Part shown: piece after piece, positions 7,784 to 16,391 of the stretch
Position numbering within the stretch: position 1 is the first letter of the stretch
Layout: each line of letters begins with the position of its first letter
The notes under the pieces: model-generated
Database searches by the model: none
What the model was told of the DNA's origin: nothing
What the model saw: only the letters and a program-made list of their open reading frames with translations
Assembly (NCBI GenBank): GCA_965279075.1
Contig: CBDIHI010000012.1
Coordinates: forward strand, 744,001 to 808,000
Reading direction: 5' to 3'
Length of the DNA: 64,000 nucleotides
Source: SZAS-79 sp965279075
Lineage (GTDB): Bacteria; Pseudomonadota; Gammaproteobacteria; Burkholderiales; SG8-39
Program-made: the position numbers and the translations under genes

Positions 7784-9704
7784 TACCGCAGGGCACATCG
7801 ACCACGGCAAGACCACGCTCGTGCGCGCGCTGACGGGCGTGGATACCGACCGCCTGCCCGAGGAGAAGGCGCGCGGCATCTCGATCGACCTCGGTTTCGC
7901 CTACTGGAAGACGCCGAAGGACAACCTCACGGTCGGGTTCGTCGACGTACCCGGCCACGAGCGGTTCGTGCGCAACATGCTGGCCGGCGTCTGCGGGATC
8001 GACTTCGTGATGCTCATCGTCGCCGCCGACGACGGCGTGATGCCGCAGACGGTCGAGCACCTGAACATCGTCGAACTGCTGGCCGTGAAGCGCGGCGTCG
8101 CGGTGATCACGAAGGCCGACCGCGTGGCACCCGAGCGGGTGGCGGAGGTCGCGGAGAGCGTGAAGGCGCTGCTCGAGCCCACGGGACTCACCGGCATCGA
8201 GGTGCTGCCGGTTTCGGCGGTGACCGGCACGGGCATGGAGGCGTTGCGCGGGATCCTCGCAGCTGCGGCCGGGGCGCACGTGCGCGAAGGGCAGCAGGGC
8301 CGGCAGTTCCGCTACGCGATCGATCGCGCGTTCAGCGTGCCGGGCAGCGGCACCGTGGTCACGGGGACAGTGTTCAACGGGGCGGTCGCGGCGGGTGACA
8401 AGGTGCTGTTGTCCCCGGCCGGTATCGAAGTGCGCGTGCGCGGGCTGCAGAAGGACGGCAAGCCGGCAGCGGGCGCGAAGGCCGGCGAGCGCTGTGCGCT
8501 GAATCTCTCCGGCGTGGAGGTGGCGCAGGTCGAGCGCGGCGACTGGGCGGTGGCGCCCGCGCTGCACGCCCCGACCCAGCGGCTCGATGCGCGCATCCAT
8601 GTGCTCGCCTCCGAGGCGCGTCCCATACGCCACTGGACACCGGTGCACCTCCACCTCGGTGCTGGCGACGTGACGGCGAGGATCTCCATCCGGCGCGGCG
8701 GCTCGGTGGCCCCGGGCGAATCGGCATTGGTGAGGCTTGTGACGGACAAGCCGGTGTCCGCATTGAACGGCGACCGCTTCATCGTGCGCGACCAGTCGGC
8801 GCTGCGCACGGTCGGCGGCGGCACCGTGATCGACCCGACGCCGAAGCCGCAGCGCGCCAGGGCCGAGGTCCGCAAGGCGCAGCTGGAAGCCCTGGCCCTG
8901 GGCGATCCCTCGCAGGCGCTCGCGGCGCTGCAGGCCTGCACGCCCGCGGGCGTGGACCTCGGATGGTTCGGGCGGATCTTCAACCTCGATGAACCCTCGC
9001 TCGCGACACTGGCCGGGCAGGGTGGTTACGCGGTGATCGGCAAGGATCCGCAGATCGTGCTTCCGAAAGAAGCCGTCGCGGCCGCGAACGAGGGCGTGCT
9101 CGCGGCGCTCACGCGGTTCCACGCCGAATCGCCGCAGGCCCTCGGGATGGAAGTGGCGGCGCTGAGGAAACTCTGCGCCCCGCAGCTTGCGGCCGCGACT
9201 TTCACGGCGCTTCTGCGATTGCTGGCCGACGCGAAGAAGCTGGAGGTGTCGGGGTCACTCGCGCGCCTGCCGAGGCACGTGGCGACCGACAATCCCGCCG
9301 ACGCGGCGATGTGGGACAAGGTCCGGCCCGCGTTGCACGCGGCAGGCTTCAACGGGCTGACGCTCGCCGAGCTTTCGGCCGCGGTTTCGATCCGGGATGC
9401 GGCGCTGAAGGACTTCCTCCACCGCAAGGCGAAGACCGGCGAACTCGTCAAGGTGACGGCGGACCGGTTCTACTGGCGCGGCACGCTCGCGCAGTTCGCG
9501 GCTGTCGCGGTGCGAGTGGCACAGGCGCTGCCCGGCGGGAAGTTCAGCGCGGCCCAGGTGCGCGACCACACCGACATCGGCCGCACGCGCGCGATCCTGA
9601 TCCTCGAGGCCTTCGACCGGCTCGGGATCACGCGGCGCATCGGCGACGTGCGCGTGCTGCACAAGGACTACGTGCCGGTGCTCGGCGCGGCGCCGGATCC
9701 ATGA
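7773..9704 (+). CDS. selB: Selenocysteine-specific elongation factor SelB
   Basis: 643-residue GTPase that delivers Sec-tRNA(Sec) to UGA codons followed by a SECIS. GTPase motifs are GHIDHGKT (residues 7-14), DVPGHERFVRNML and ITKAD. EF-Tu-like beta-barrel domains follow. The C-terminal third contains the winged-helix repeats that bind the SECIS hairpin, ending with the segment around DHTDIGRTRAILILEAFDRL. Length is normal for proteobacterial SelB. Adjacent to selA, and followed after 22 nt by a flavoprotein gene and then selC. Confidence 0.96.
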   Translation: MIVATAGHIDHGKTTLVRALTGVDTDRLPEEKARGISIDLGFAYWKTPKDNLTVGFVDVPGHERFVRNMLAGVCGIDFVMLIVAADDGVMPQTVEHLNIVELLAVKRGVAVITKADRVAPERVAEVAESVKALLEPTGLTGIEVLPVSAVTGTGMEALRGILAAAAGAHVREGQQGRQFRYAIDRAFSVPGSGTVVTGTVFNGAVAAGDKVLLSPAGIEVRVRGLQKDGKPAAGAKAGERCALNLSGVEVAQVERGDWAVAPALHAPTQRLDARIHVLASEARPIRHWTPVHLHLGAGDVTARISIRRGGSVAPGESALVRLVTDKPVSALNGDRFIVRDQSALRTVGGGTVIDPTPKPQRARAEVRKAQLEALALGDPSQALAALQACTPAGVDLGWFGRIFNLDEPSLATLAGQGGYAVIGKDPQIVLPKEAVAAANEGVLAALTRFHAESPQALGMEVAALRKLCAPQLAAATFTALLRLLADAKKLEVSGSLARLPRHVATDNPADAAMWDKVRPALHAAGFNGLTLAELSAAVSIRDAALKDFLHRKAKTGELVKVTADRFYWRGTLAQFAAVAVRVAQALPGGKFSAAQVRDHTDIGRTRAILILEAFDRLGITRRIGDVRVLHKDYVPVLGAAPDP

Positions 9705-9726
9705 ACTCAACCCAGGCGGAACAGGA

Positions 9727-10623
9727 ATGTCCAAACTCCACGACGTGATCGTCATCGGCACGGGAATCGCGGGCCTTTCCGCCGCGAAGCAGTGCGCGCA
9801 GGACGGGTTGTCGGTGGCGATGATGGAAGCGCTGCTGTTCGGCGGACTCGTCACCAACGTCAACGAACTCGATGGCGGGTTCGAGGGATCGGGTGTGGAC
9901 CTCGCCGCGACCCTGATGCAGGACGCGCGCAAGGCCGGCGCCGAGAACGTCGCGGCGGCGGTGAGCGCAATCGCGCGGGAGGGCGAAGCGTTCGCGGTCA
10001 CGAGCGACGCTGGCACGCATCGCGCGCGTGCGGTCATCATCGCTTCGGGCGCGAAGCTCAGGCGCCTCGGCGTCCCCGGCGAGGCGGCGCTCGAGGACAT
10101 GGGCGTCTCGCATTGCGCCGACTGCGACGGGCCGTTCTACCAGGACCAGGAGGTGGTGGTCGTGGGCGGCGGCGATTCGGCGCTGCAGGAAGCGCTGGTG
10201 CTGGCGGAATTCGCGAGGACGGTGCATCTCGTGCACCGGGGGGAGACGTTCAGGGCACAAGGGCATTTCGTGGACAAGGTGGCCGAGTGTCCGGGCATCC
10301 AGGTGCATTGGCGCACCACGGTCGAGGAAGTGCTGGGCGAGGATGCCGTGCGTGGTGTGCGCGTGATTGAAGCGGGCGCGGGCGGCGAGATCGCATGCAC
10401 GGGGTTTTTTGCGTACATCGGCCTCGAACCGGCCTGCGGCTTTGCGCCGGCTGGTATCGAGCGCGATGACGCGGGGTGCCTCGTGACGGAGGAGTCGATG
10501 CAGACGGCCGTACCCGGCCTCTACGCCGCAGGCGCAGTGCGCTCCGGCTATGGGGGACTGCTTACCCAGGCGGCTGCGGAAGGGGTCGCTGCCGCGAAGT
10601 CAGTCTTGTCGCGCCTGCGATAA
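9727..10623 (+). CDS. Thioredoxin-reductase-like FAD-dependent oxidoreductase
   Basis: 298-residue flavoprotein of the thioredoxin reductase fold. FAD-binding GTGIAGLSAA lies at residues 11-20, a redox pair C130-A-D-C133 in SHCADCDGPFY replaces the usual CATCDG, NAD(P)-site VVVGGGDSALQEALVL follows, and the FAD end motif is ...GLYAAGAVRSG. It lies between selB and selC with 22 and 23 nt gaps, all on one strand. Low-molecular-weight selenium reduction or re-reduction of the UGSC/thioredoxin system would suit this location (inference). A housekeeping TrxB would normally sit elsewhere in the genome, so this is probably a specialised paralogue. Confidence 0.85.
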   Translation: MSKLHDVIVIGTGIAGLSAAKQCAQDGLSVAMMEALLFGGLVTNVNELDGGFEGSGVDLAATLMQDARKAGAENVAAAVSAIAREGEAFAVTSDAGTHRARAVIIASGAKLRRLGVPGEAALEDMGVSHCADCDGPFYQDQEVVVVGGGDSALQEALVLAEFARTVHLVHRGETFRAQGHFVDKVAECPGIQVHWRTTVEEVLGEDAVRGVRVIEAGAGGEIACTGFFAYIGLEPACGFAPAGIERDDAGCLVTEESMQTAVPGLYAAGAVRSGYGGLLTQAAAEGVAAAKSVLSRLR

Positions 10624-10646
10624 ACTGCAGGCGCTGTCGAACCAAA

Positions 10647-10742
10647 GGAAGGGAATCGCTCCCGGTGGGGCGGCCGGACTTCAAACCCGGTGTGGGCCAT
10701 CTGATGGTCCTGAGTGGGTTCGACTCCCACTCTCTTCCGCCA
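10647..10742 (+). tRNA. selC: tRNA-Sec (anticodon TCA)
   Basis: 96 nt including encoded CCA. The 8-bp acceptor stem pairs GGAAGGGA with TCTCTTCC (one G-U pair), the anticodon TCA lies at 10681-10683 within CT-TCA-AA, a long variable arm TGGGCCATCTGATGGTCC follows, the T-arm is GTGGG-TTCGACT-CCCAC, then discriminator G and CCA. Layout and many bases match what I recall of the Escherichia coli selC. The last anticodon-stem pair is an A-C mismatch. It starts 23 nt after the flavoprotein stop and is collinear with selAB. Confidence 0.97.
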
Positions 10743-10772
10743 GTCAAGTCCCTTAATGTCCTGATGGGTCTA

Positions 10773-10784
10773 GTAGTCAATTTT
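10773..10784 (+). repeat. 12-bp direct repeat near selC, possible island border (mate at 27321-27332)
   Basis: GTAGTCAATTTT occurs 31 nt after the selC CCA end and again at 27321-27332, inside the 3' end of the second selenoprotein gene. The two copies enclose the regulator/stress-gene block. An AT-rich 12-mer is uncommon in this GC-rich background, but a chance match cannot be excluded. No integrase gene lies between them. A short repeat ACCCATAT-TTGA-ACCCATAT is also seen at 10799-10818. Confidence 0.3.
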
Positions 10785-10838
10785 CAGGGCGCCAGTCTAC
10801 CCATATTTGAACCCATATCGGCGACAGCACTGTAGCAG

Positions 10839-11594
10839 CTAGCGGACGACTTCCACCGGCGCCGTGAAGACATAGCCGACTCCACGTTCGGTACGAATGA
10901 GTTTTTCCCTCTCCTTTGTCGGCTCGATCTTCTTGCGCAGCCTGCCGACCTGCACGTCGATGGAGCGATCATAGACCTCGTCGTTGTGTAGTCGTGACAG
11001 GTCGAGCAATTGCTCACGTGACAGCACCCGCCGCGGCGAGGCTAGGAATGCGGCCAACAGGTTGAATTCGCTATTGGTGAGCGCGACCGTCTCGCCCTTG
11101 GGCGTGGTTAGCCGCCGCAAGCGCACGCTCAGTTCCCAGCCTGCGAAGCGGTAGGCCCGGATCTTCGCCAATCCATCTGCTACCGTTTCCTGCGCACGTG
11201 CGCGGCGCAGCAACGCGCGGATGCGTGCCAGCAGTTCGCGCGGCGAAAACGGCTTGGTCAGGTAGTCGTCGGCACCTAGTTCTAGGCCCATGACTCGGTC
11301 GGCCTCATCCTTGCGCCCGGTGAGCATGATGATGGGGATGTCGGAGTTTTCGCGGAGGCGGCGTGCGATATGCATGCCGTCCTCGCCCGGCAACTTCAGA
11401 TCGAGGATCACCAAGTCGATGGTTTCGCGTGCCATCACTTCTTCGATCTCTCGCCCGCCGCCAAGCGTGGTGACGCGAATGTCGTTGTCGTCGAGGTAGT
11501 CGGAGATCATCTGGCGCACCGACGGGTCGTCGTCGATCGCAAGCACGTGCGTGCTCGACACTGGCGCGCCTGTCGCCTCCGTTGATCGACCCAC
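10839..11594 (-). CDS. OmpR/PhoB-family response regulator
   Basis: 251 residues. The N-terminal receiver domain has VLAIDDDPS, the phospho-acceptor Asp in DLVILDLKLPGEDG, and TKPF; the C-terminal winged helix ends with the typical ...RTERGVGYVFTAP. The GTG at 11594 is chosen because AAAGGAGA lies 8 nt before it; ATG at 11615 is the alternative and adds seven residues. It is transcribed away from the receiver/hybrid-kinase pair at 11809-16214 and most likely receives phosphate from that kinase. Pairs of 11-bp spaced direct repeats in the shared upstream region are candidate binding sites. Confidence 0.9.
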   Translation of the reverse strand: MGRSTEATGAPVSSTHVLAIDDDPSVRQMISDYLDDNDIRVTTLGGGREIEEVMARETIDLVILDLKLPGEDGMHIARRLRENSDIPIIMLTGRKDEADRVMGLELGADDYLTKPFSPRELLARIRALLRRARAQETVADGLAKIRAYRFAGWELSVRLRRLTTPKGETVALTNSEFNLLAAFLASPRRVLSREQLLDLSRLHNDEVYDRSIDVQVGRLRKKIEPTKEREKLIRTERGVGYVFTAPVEVVR

Positions 11595-11688
11595 AGCCTG
11601 TTCTCCTTTGAGCATACAAAGCACCTTGGGGACACCGAATTGCAAGGAAATGTATCTCAGGGGGCGCTATGTGTCAGTTGTCGCAATT

Positions 11689-11747
11689 GGTCACAGGGCG
11701 GTCACAGTACGGCGCCGACCAAGAGGATATCTTACACAGAACTTACA
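11689..11747. promoter_or_regulatory. Two pairs of 11-bp-spaced direct repeats in divergent promoter region
   Basis: GGTCACAG is repeated at 11689 and 11700, and CTTACA at 11731 and 11742, both with an 11-base period. OmpR/PhoB-family regulators bind as head-to-tail dimers to direct repeats of this period. The sites lie between the regulator gene (10839-11594) and the gene at 11809, so autoregulation is plausible. Confidence 0.45.
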
Positions 11748-11808
11748 AGGCCATGCGCGTCGGCCAAACGCATGCCGGTATTCTGGCGAAGTCTGGGCGG
11801 GAGTTAGG

Positions 11809-12165
11809 GTGCACAGGAAAGGATATATTCTCGTCGTCGAAACGGACGATCTCATTCGAAAATTGCTGGAGCGCTGGCTCACTGAAGCTGGGTATCGCAC
11901 CGTCGCCGGGGCGTTCGACGCGCCCCGCACGGAGGGCGAGCCATGTCTGGTGATCGCCAATGTGCCCAATCCCGTCGGCGCGCAGGCGCAGATCCGGTCC
12001 CTGATCGACGTTCACCAGGCCCCCATTCTCGCGCTCTCTGCCCGTTTCCGGCGCGGACTGGGCGAATCGCCAGGGGCAGCGCGCCATCTCGGCGTGCGCA
12101 ACGTCGTGCCCAAGCCCTTCACGCGCGAAGAGTTGCTGGACGCAGTTCGCGAGTCGTTGCGGTGA
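11809..12165 (+). CDS. Single-domain response-regulator-like protein
   Basis: 118 residues with receiver-domain shape: GYILVVETDDLIRKLLERWLTEAGY at the start and VVPKPFTREELLDAVRESL at the end (the KPF lysine motif). The acidic pair is replaced by VETDD and the strand where the phosphorylated Asp should be reads CLVIANVPNP, so that Asp seems to be missing. It may be a pseudo-receiver. Start GTG 11809 is the last in-frame start before the conserved strand. The stop overlaps the ATG of the hybrid kinase (TGATG), so the two are translationally coupled. Confidence 0.65.
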   Translation: MHRKGYILVVETDDLIRKLLERWLTEAGYRTVAGAFDAPRTEGEPCLVIANVPNPVGAQAQIRSLIDVHQAPILALSARFRRGLGESPGAARHLGVRNVVPKPFTREELLDAVRESLR

Positions 12166-15100
12166 TGCGCATGCCGCGGCTGCCCGCAACCAGGCTGGCC
12201 CTGAGTGTTGTCGCCCTCAGTCTGCTGGCGCTCGCGATGATGGCGATCCCCCTGTGGTATGGCTGGCGCGACAATCTGTCGACGTTTCGCGCCTATGTGC
12301 AAGACGAGGATCTGCACGCATTCGCAGTCGCTTACGAGAAGACAGGGCGTGACGGCCTGATTGCATTCGTCGCCGCCCGCTCTGCGGGTTTGCCTGCCGG
12401 AGAAATCCTGCTGCTTACAGACTCATCGAAGGCGCGTCTGGCGGGCAATCTTCCGGCATGGCCTTCGCAGGTGCCGGACGCGCCCGGAACCTATGGCGTC
12501 GTTGTCGAGGTCGGCGGCGGCGCTGCCATGCGGGTGGTCGCGTCGCAGTTGCGGCTGCCAGACGGTTTTCGCTTGCTGGTCGGCCGCGAAAGTGTTCGAT
12601 TCGAGTCGCTAGTCGAACGGTTTTGGATCGGTATCGCAAGTGCCATGGCCGTCATACTTGCGCTTGGCCTCGGCATCGGCTGGTCGATTCATCGCAGGCA
12701 TTTTTCGGACCTGTGCAAACTCAACAAATCCCTAACCGAGTCCGAGACCCGCTATGAACTTGCCTCGACCGCAAGCAAAGAGGGATTCTGGGACTGGGTC
12801 GTCGCCACGGACACGTTTTACACTTCGCCCCGGCTGCTTGAGATATACGGCTTCCCGCCGGACACGGCGTTCGCCGGCCGGGCGGACTTTCTCACGCGCT
12901 TCCCGTTCCATCCGGAAGATCGTCCCAAGTGGAAGCAGGCTGCCACCGAGCATTTCGCTGGCAGAACCGCGCGCTTCGAGATCGAGATGCGGTTGCTGCG
13001 CAATGGCGAGACGCGCTGGATTCACTTGACTGGATTGTGCACGCGAAACCCGGCGGGCGAGGTCGTGCGCTGGACGGGTTCCACCCTCGATGTCACGGAA
13101 CGAAAGCAGGCGGAAGAAGCGCTGCTGATCTCCGAACAACGCTATGCGCTGGCGATGGAAGCGGCAGGCGACGGGCACACCAATTGGATCCTTGCCACCG
13201 ACCAGTTCTACGCTTCGCCCCGGGCGCTCGAGATCTGCGGATTTCCGCCGGGCACGAACTTCGCGAACCGTACCGAGTGGGCCGAGCGGTTTCCGTTTCA
13301 TCCCGAAGACCGTGTTGTCTGGGTTCAGGCGCTGCGCCGATACCTTGCCCATGGCATCGGGCGTTTTGAGATGGAAGTCCGCATTCTGTTGCGCGGCGAG
13401 GTTCGTTGGCTCAGCTTCAGAGCCATGTGCTCGCTGGATGAAGCGGGTGTAGTCGCGCAGCTGAGCGGGGCGATCACCGACATCACCGAGCGCAAGACGA
13501 TCGAGGGAGCGATGCGGCGCAGCGAGACCTATCTGGAGGAAGCGCTGCGTGTTGGCCATGCTGGGAGCTTCGCGTACGGTGTGCGGGAAGCGAGACAGGT
13601 CCATTGGTCGCCCACGACCTACGACCTGTTCGATTGTGATCCCGAACTGGGGCTGCCTTCGGCGGAGACCCTTTGGAGACGGATTCATTCAGAGGACGTC
13701 GCGGCAGTGAAGGCGGCGCGGGCGAAGGCGATCGAGGCCAAGACCGAGTACTCAGCTCATTTCCGGGTCGTGCGCCGAGACGGGACAATTCGCCATTTGC
13801 ATTCGGCCGGTCGGCCCTGGCTGGATGCCGAAGGCAAAGTGACGGAACTCGTTGGTGTCGTGACGGATATCACTGAGCGCAAACTCGCCGCCGACGCACT
13901 TCGAAAGAGCGAACAGCGCTACGCCCTTACGTTGGAGGCTACTGAGGAAGGGCACTTCGACGTCAACGTTGATACTGACGAGCTCTTCTCTTCGGAACGC
14001 CTGAACGTGATGTATGGTTTCCCCCCGGGAACGCGTTCGCTGAAGCACAGCGAATACCTGAAGGACTTCCACTTCTACGGTGACGATGCAGAGGTCTACC
14101 GTTCGGCGATCCGCGCCGCCGAAGCAGCAGGGGGGGCCGAGCGCCACGAGTTCGAGTACCGCATCCTGCGGCCCTCTGGAGAATTGCGCTGGCTGAGGAC
14201 CCGCGGCAAGGTGACGCGCGACGCTGAGGGTCGCGCACGGCGACGGACCGGCATGGTGGCCGACATCACCGAGGCCAAGCTTGTCGCGGAGGCCTTGCGC
14301 GAGGGTGAGGCGCGCTTCCGCACCTTGACCGGGCTGTCCTCCGACTGGTTCTGGCGGCAGGATGAGAACTTACGTTTTACGCACTTCTCGGAGGAGGCGC
14401 CGGCCAAGATGGGCTACGCCGCGTCGGCCTCGATCGGCAGAGCGCGATGGGAATTGACGATCACGCCGCTCTCCAGCACGTGGGAGGAACACAGAGCGGT
14501 GCTCGCGGCGCACCAGCCGTTCCGCGACTTCGAGTATTCGCGCCGGAACGACGCTGGAGAGACGGTGTACCTGAGCGAGAGCGGAGCGCCAGTTTTTGAC
14601 AACCACGGGCGCTTCCTAGGCTACGAGGGGGTAGGACGAAACATTACGGATCGCAAGCGCATCGAGGCCGAACTGCATTCGCGCCAGGAGATGCTCGACC
14701 TGGCGCAGAAAGCGGCGCGCGCCGTAGCCTTCGATTGGCACATCGACACCGCGGAAGGCGAGAATCGCTGGTCCCCGGACCTGGAGGTCATGTACGGCCT
14801 GAAGCCGGGCAGCTACGACGGCAGCTTCAAAGGCTGGAAGGCGCTGATCCTACCGGAAGACTGGCCGTTGGTGCGGGATGCGGTGCTGCGCGCCAACGAA
14901 ACCGGCGACGTCGCCGCAGAGTACCGCGTCATGCATACGGGCGGCATTGTGCGTTGGCTGCAGGCCAAGGGCCGGATGATCTTCGATGCCGCGGGCCGGC
15001 CGCAGCGATTGATCGGCTTCATGCTTGACGTCACCGACCGCCACGAAGCCGAAGAGGGAATGCGCCGCCTGGAGCAGCAGCTGCGCCAGGCGCAGCGTAT

Positions 15101-16214
15101 GGAGTCCATGGGCACGCTGGCGGGCGGCATCGCGCACGATTTCAACAACATTCTCGGCGCCATCCTCGGCTACGGCGAGATGGCGCTGCGGGGCGCGCCC
15201 AAGGGCAGTCGGCTACGCCGTGACCTCGAAAGCATCACCGCCGCGGGGGAGCGCGGCCGGGCGCTCGTCGAGCGCATTCTCGCATTCAGCCGCAGCGGCG
15301 TCGGTGAGCGCGTGGACGTGCATGTTGAACGCGTGGTCATTGAATGCGTCGATCTGCTGTCGGCAGGCATACCGCAGGGCATCGCCATCGAGACCGAACT
15401 GCTCGCGGGACGCGCGGCGATGCGGGGCGACCCGACCCAGGTGCACCAGGTGGTGATGAATCTGGCAACGAACGGGATCCAGTCCATGGAGCGTGGCGGC
15501 ACCCTGCGTGTGTCGCTGGCGGCGCTGCGGCTGGATCAGCCACGCACTACCACGACCGGCACCGTGGCGCCAGGGGACTACCTCCTGCTGCAGGTCGCCG
15601 ACGAAGGAAGCGGAATCTCGGCAAAGATCATCGAGCGCATTTTCGATCCGTTCTTCACCACGAAGGAGGTGGGGGTCGGCACCGGCCTTGGGCTGTCGCT
15701 GGTGCACGGGATCGTGACGGACGTGGGCGGCGCGATCGACATTCGCACGGCGCAGATGGAGGGCAGCATATTTGCCGTCTACCTGCCGCGCAGCGGGGAT
15801 GTGGCCGCCCAGCCGCAGGACGAGCCAGCCGAGGTGCCGCACGGAAATTTCCAGCGCGTGCTGGTCGTGGACGACGAGGAGCCGCTGGTCCGCCTGGCAA
15901 CCAGGACGCTCGAGGACCTCGGCTACGTGCCGGTGCCATTCACCTCGAGCCGCGAGGCGCTGGCCGCGTTTCGCGCGGACCCGAGATCGTACGATGTCCT
16001 CATCACCGACGAGCGCATGCCGGGCCTGTCCGGCTCCGCGCTGATCCGCGAGGTGCGGGGTATCCGCCGCGGCATGCCGATCCTGCTGGTGAGCGGCTAT
16101 CTCGGTAGCGCGGTAGTGACGCGCGCCTACAACGCCGGCGCCGACGTGGTACTGAAGAAGCCGCTGTCGGCGCGCGAATTGGCGCTGAGCCTGGCGCGCG
16201 TGCTGCAGGCGTAG
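12165..16214 (+). CDS. Six-PAS hybrid histidine kinase
   Basis: 1349 residues. An N-terminal membrane helix (about 7-29), a periplasmic stretch of about 120 residues and a second helix (IGIASAMAVILALGLGIGW) are followed by six consecutive PAS/PAC repeats of the PAS_3 type, each ending in a D(I/V)TE-K or D(V/I)TDR-like linker. Next come the HisKA box with His991 in GGIAHDFNN, an ATPase domain with GTGLGLSLVHGIV, and a C-terminal receiver with VLVVDDEEP and Asp1282 in VLITDERMPG. It senses unknown signals at the membrane and probably in the cytoplasm. It sits directly upstream of the stress-gene run starting at 16384 and is the natural candidate to control it. Confidence 0.9.
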   Translation: MRMPRLPATRLALSVVALSLLALAMMAIPLWYGWRDNLSTFRAYVQDEDLHAFAVAYEKTGRDGLIAFVAARSAGLPAGEILLLTDSSKARLAGNLPAWPSQVPDAPGTYGVVVEVGGGAAMRVVASQLRLPDGFRLLVGRESVRFESLVERFWIGIASAMAVILALGLGIGWSIHRRHFSDLCKLNKSLTESETRYELASTASKEGFWDWVVATDTFYTSPRLLEIYGFPPDTAFAGRADFLTRFPFHPEDRPKWKQAATEHFAGRTARFEIEMRLLRNGETRWIHLTGLCTRNPAGEVVRWTGSTLDVTERKQAEEALLISEQRYALAMEAAGDGHTNWILATDQFYASPRALEICGFPPGTNFANRTEWAERFPFHPEDRVVWVQALRRYLAHGIGRFEMEVRILLRGEVRWLSFRAMCSLDEAGVVAQLSGAITDITERKTIEGAMRRSETYLEEALRVGHAGSFAYGVREARQVHWSPTTYDLFDCDPELGLPSAETLWRRIHSEDVAAVKAARAKAIEAKTEYSAHFRVVRRDGTIRHLHSAGRPWLDAEGKVTELVGVVTDITERKLAADALRKSEQRYALTLEATEEGHFDVNVDTDELFSSERLNVMYGFPPGTRSLKHSEYLKDFHFYGDDAEVYRSAIRAAEAAGGAERHEFEYRILRPSGELRWLRTRGKVTRDAEGRARRRTGMVADITEAKLVAEALREGEARFRTLTGLSSDWFWRQDENLRFTHFSEEAPAKMGYAASASIGRARWELTITPLSSTWEEHRAVLAAHQPFRDFEYSRRNDAGETVYLSESGAPVFDNHGRFLGYEGVGRNITDRKRIEAELHSRQEMLDLAQKAARAVAFDWHIDTAEGENRWSPDLEVMYGLKPGSYDGSFKGWKALILPEDWPLVRDAVLRANETGDVAAEYRVMHTGGIVRWLQAKGRMIFDAAGRPQRLIGFMLDVTDRHEAEEGMRRLEQQLRQAQRMESMGTLAGGIAHDFNNILGAILGYGEMALRGAPKGSRLRRDLESITAAGERGRALVERILAFSRSGVGERVDVHVERVVIECVDLLSAGIPQGIAIETELLAGRAAMRGDPTQVHQVVMNLATNGIQSMERGGTLRVSLAALRLDQPRTTTTGTVAPGDYLLLQVADEGSGISAKIIERIFDPFFTTKEVGVGTGLGLSLVHGIVTDVGGAIDIRTAQMEGSIFAVYLPRSGDVAAQPQDEPAEVPHGNFQRVLVVDDEEPLVRLATRTLEDLGYVPVPFTSSREALAAFRADPRSYDVLITDERMPGLSGSALIREVRGIRRGMPILLVSGYLGSAVVTRAYNAGADVVLKKPLSARELALSLARVLQA

Positions 16215-16306
16215 CGACGGCACGGACGTTCTGCGTCAGCTGACACGCCGCTGGCGCGCCGCGACACACTTGGGACTCCGTGGGGGCGGATCGTCGGGGT
16301 CATCAG

Positions 16307-16391
16307 AGGCAAACGATGACCACAGGCAAACGATGACCACAGGCAAACGATGACCACAGGCAAACGATGACCACAGGCAAACGATGACCAC
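16307..16391 (+). repeat. Five 17-bp tandem repeats forming a mini-ORF cascade
   Basis: Five head-to-tail copies of AGGCAAACGATGACCAC (16307, 16324, 16341, 16358, 16375), followed by a partial AGGCAC. Each copy holds an ATG. The four upstream ATGs (16316, 16333, 16350, 16367) each encode the six-residue peptide MTTGKR and then stop at a TGA that overlaps the next ATG (ATGA). The fifth ATG (16384) starts the isochorismatase-like gene. The start codon and first codons of that gene are thus part of the repeat. Confidence 0.9.

Noticed and set aside
10612..10633. CGCCTGC-N8-GCAGGCG hairpin before selC as a terminator
   Set aside because: No T-run follows and it overlaps the flavoprotein stop; might be a processing structure but nothing supports termination.
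10743..10838. Integrase remnant or clear att site after selC
   Set aside because: Only short repeats (ACCCATAT x2 and the 12-mer) were found; no copy of the tRNA 3' end occurs at the other border.
16307..16391. 17-bp tandem repeats as a CRISPR array
   Set aside because: Units are directly adjacent with no spacers and include the start of a coding gene.
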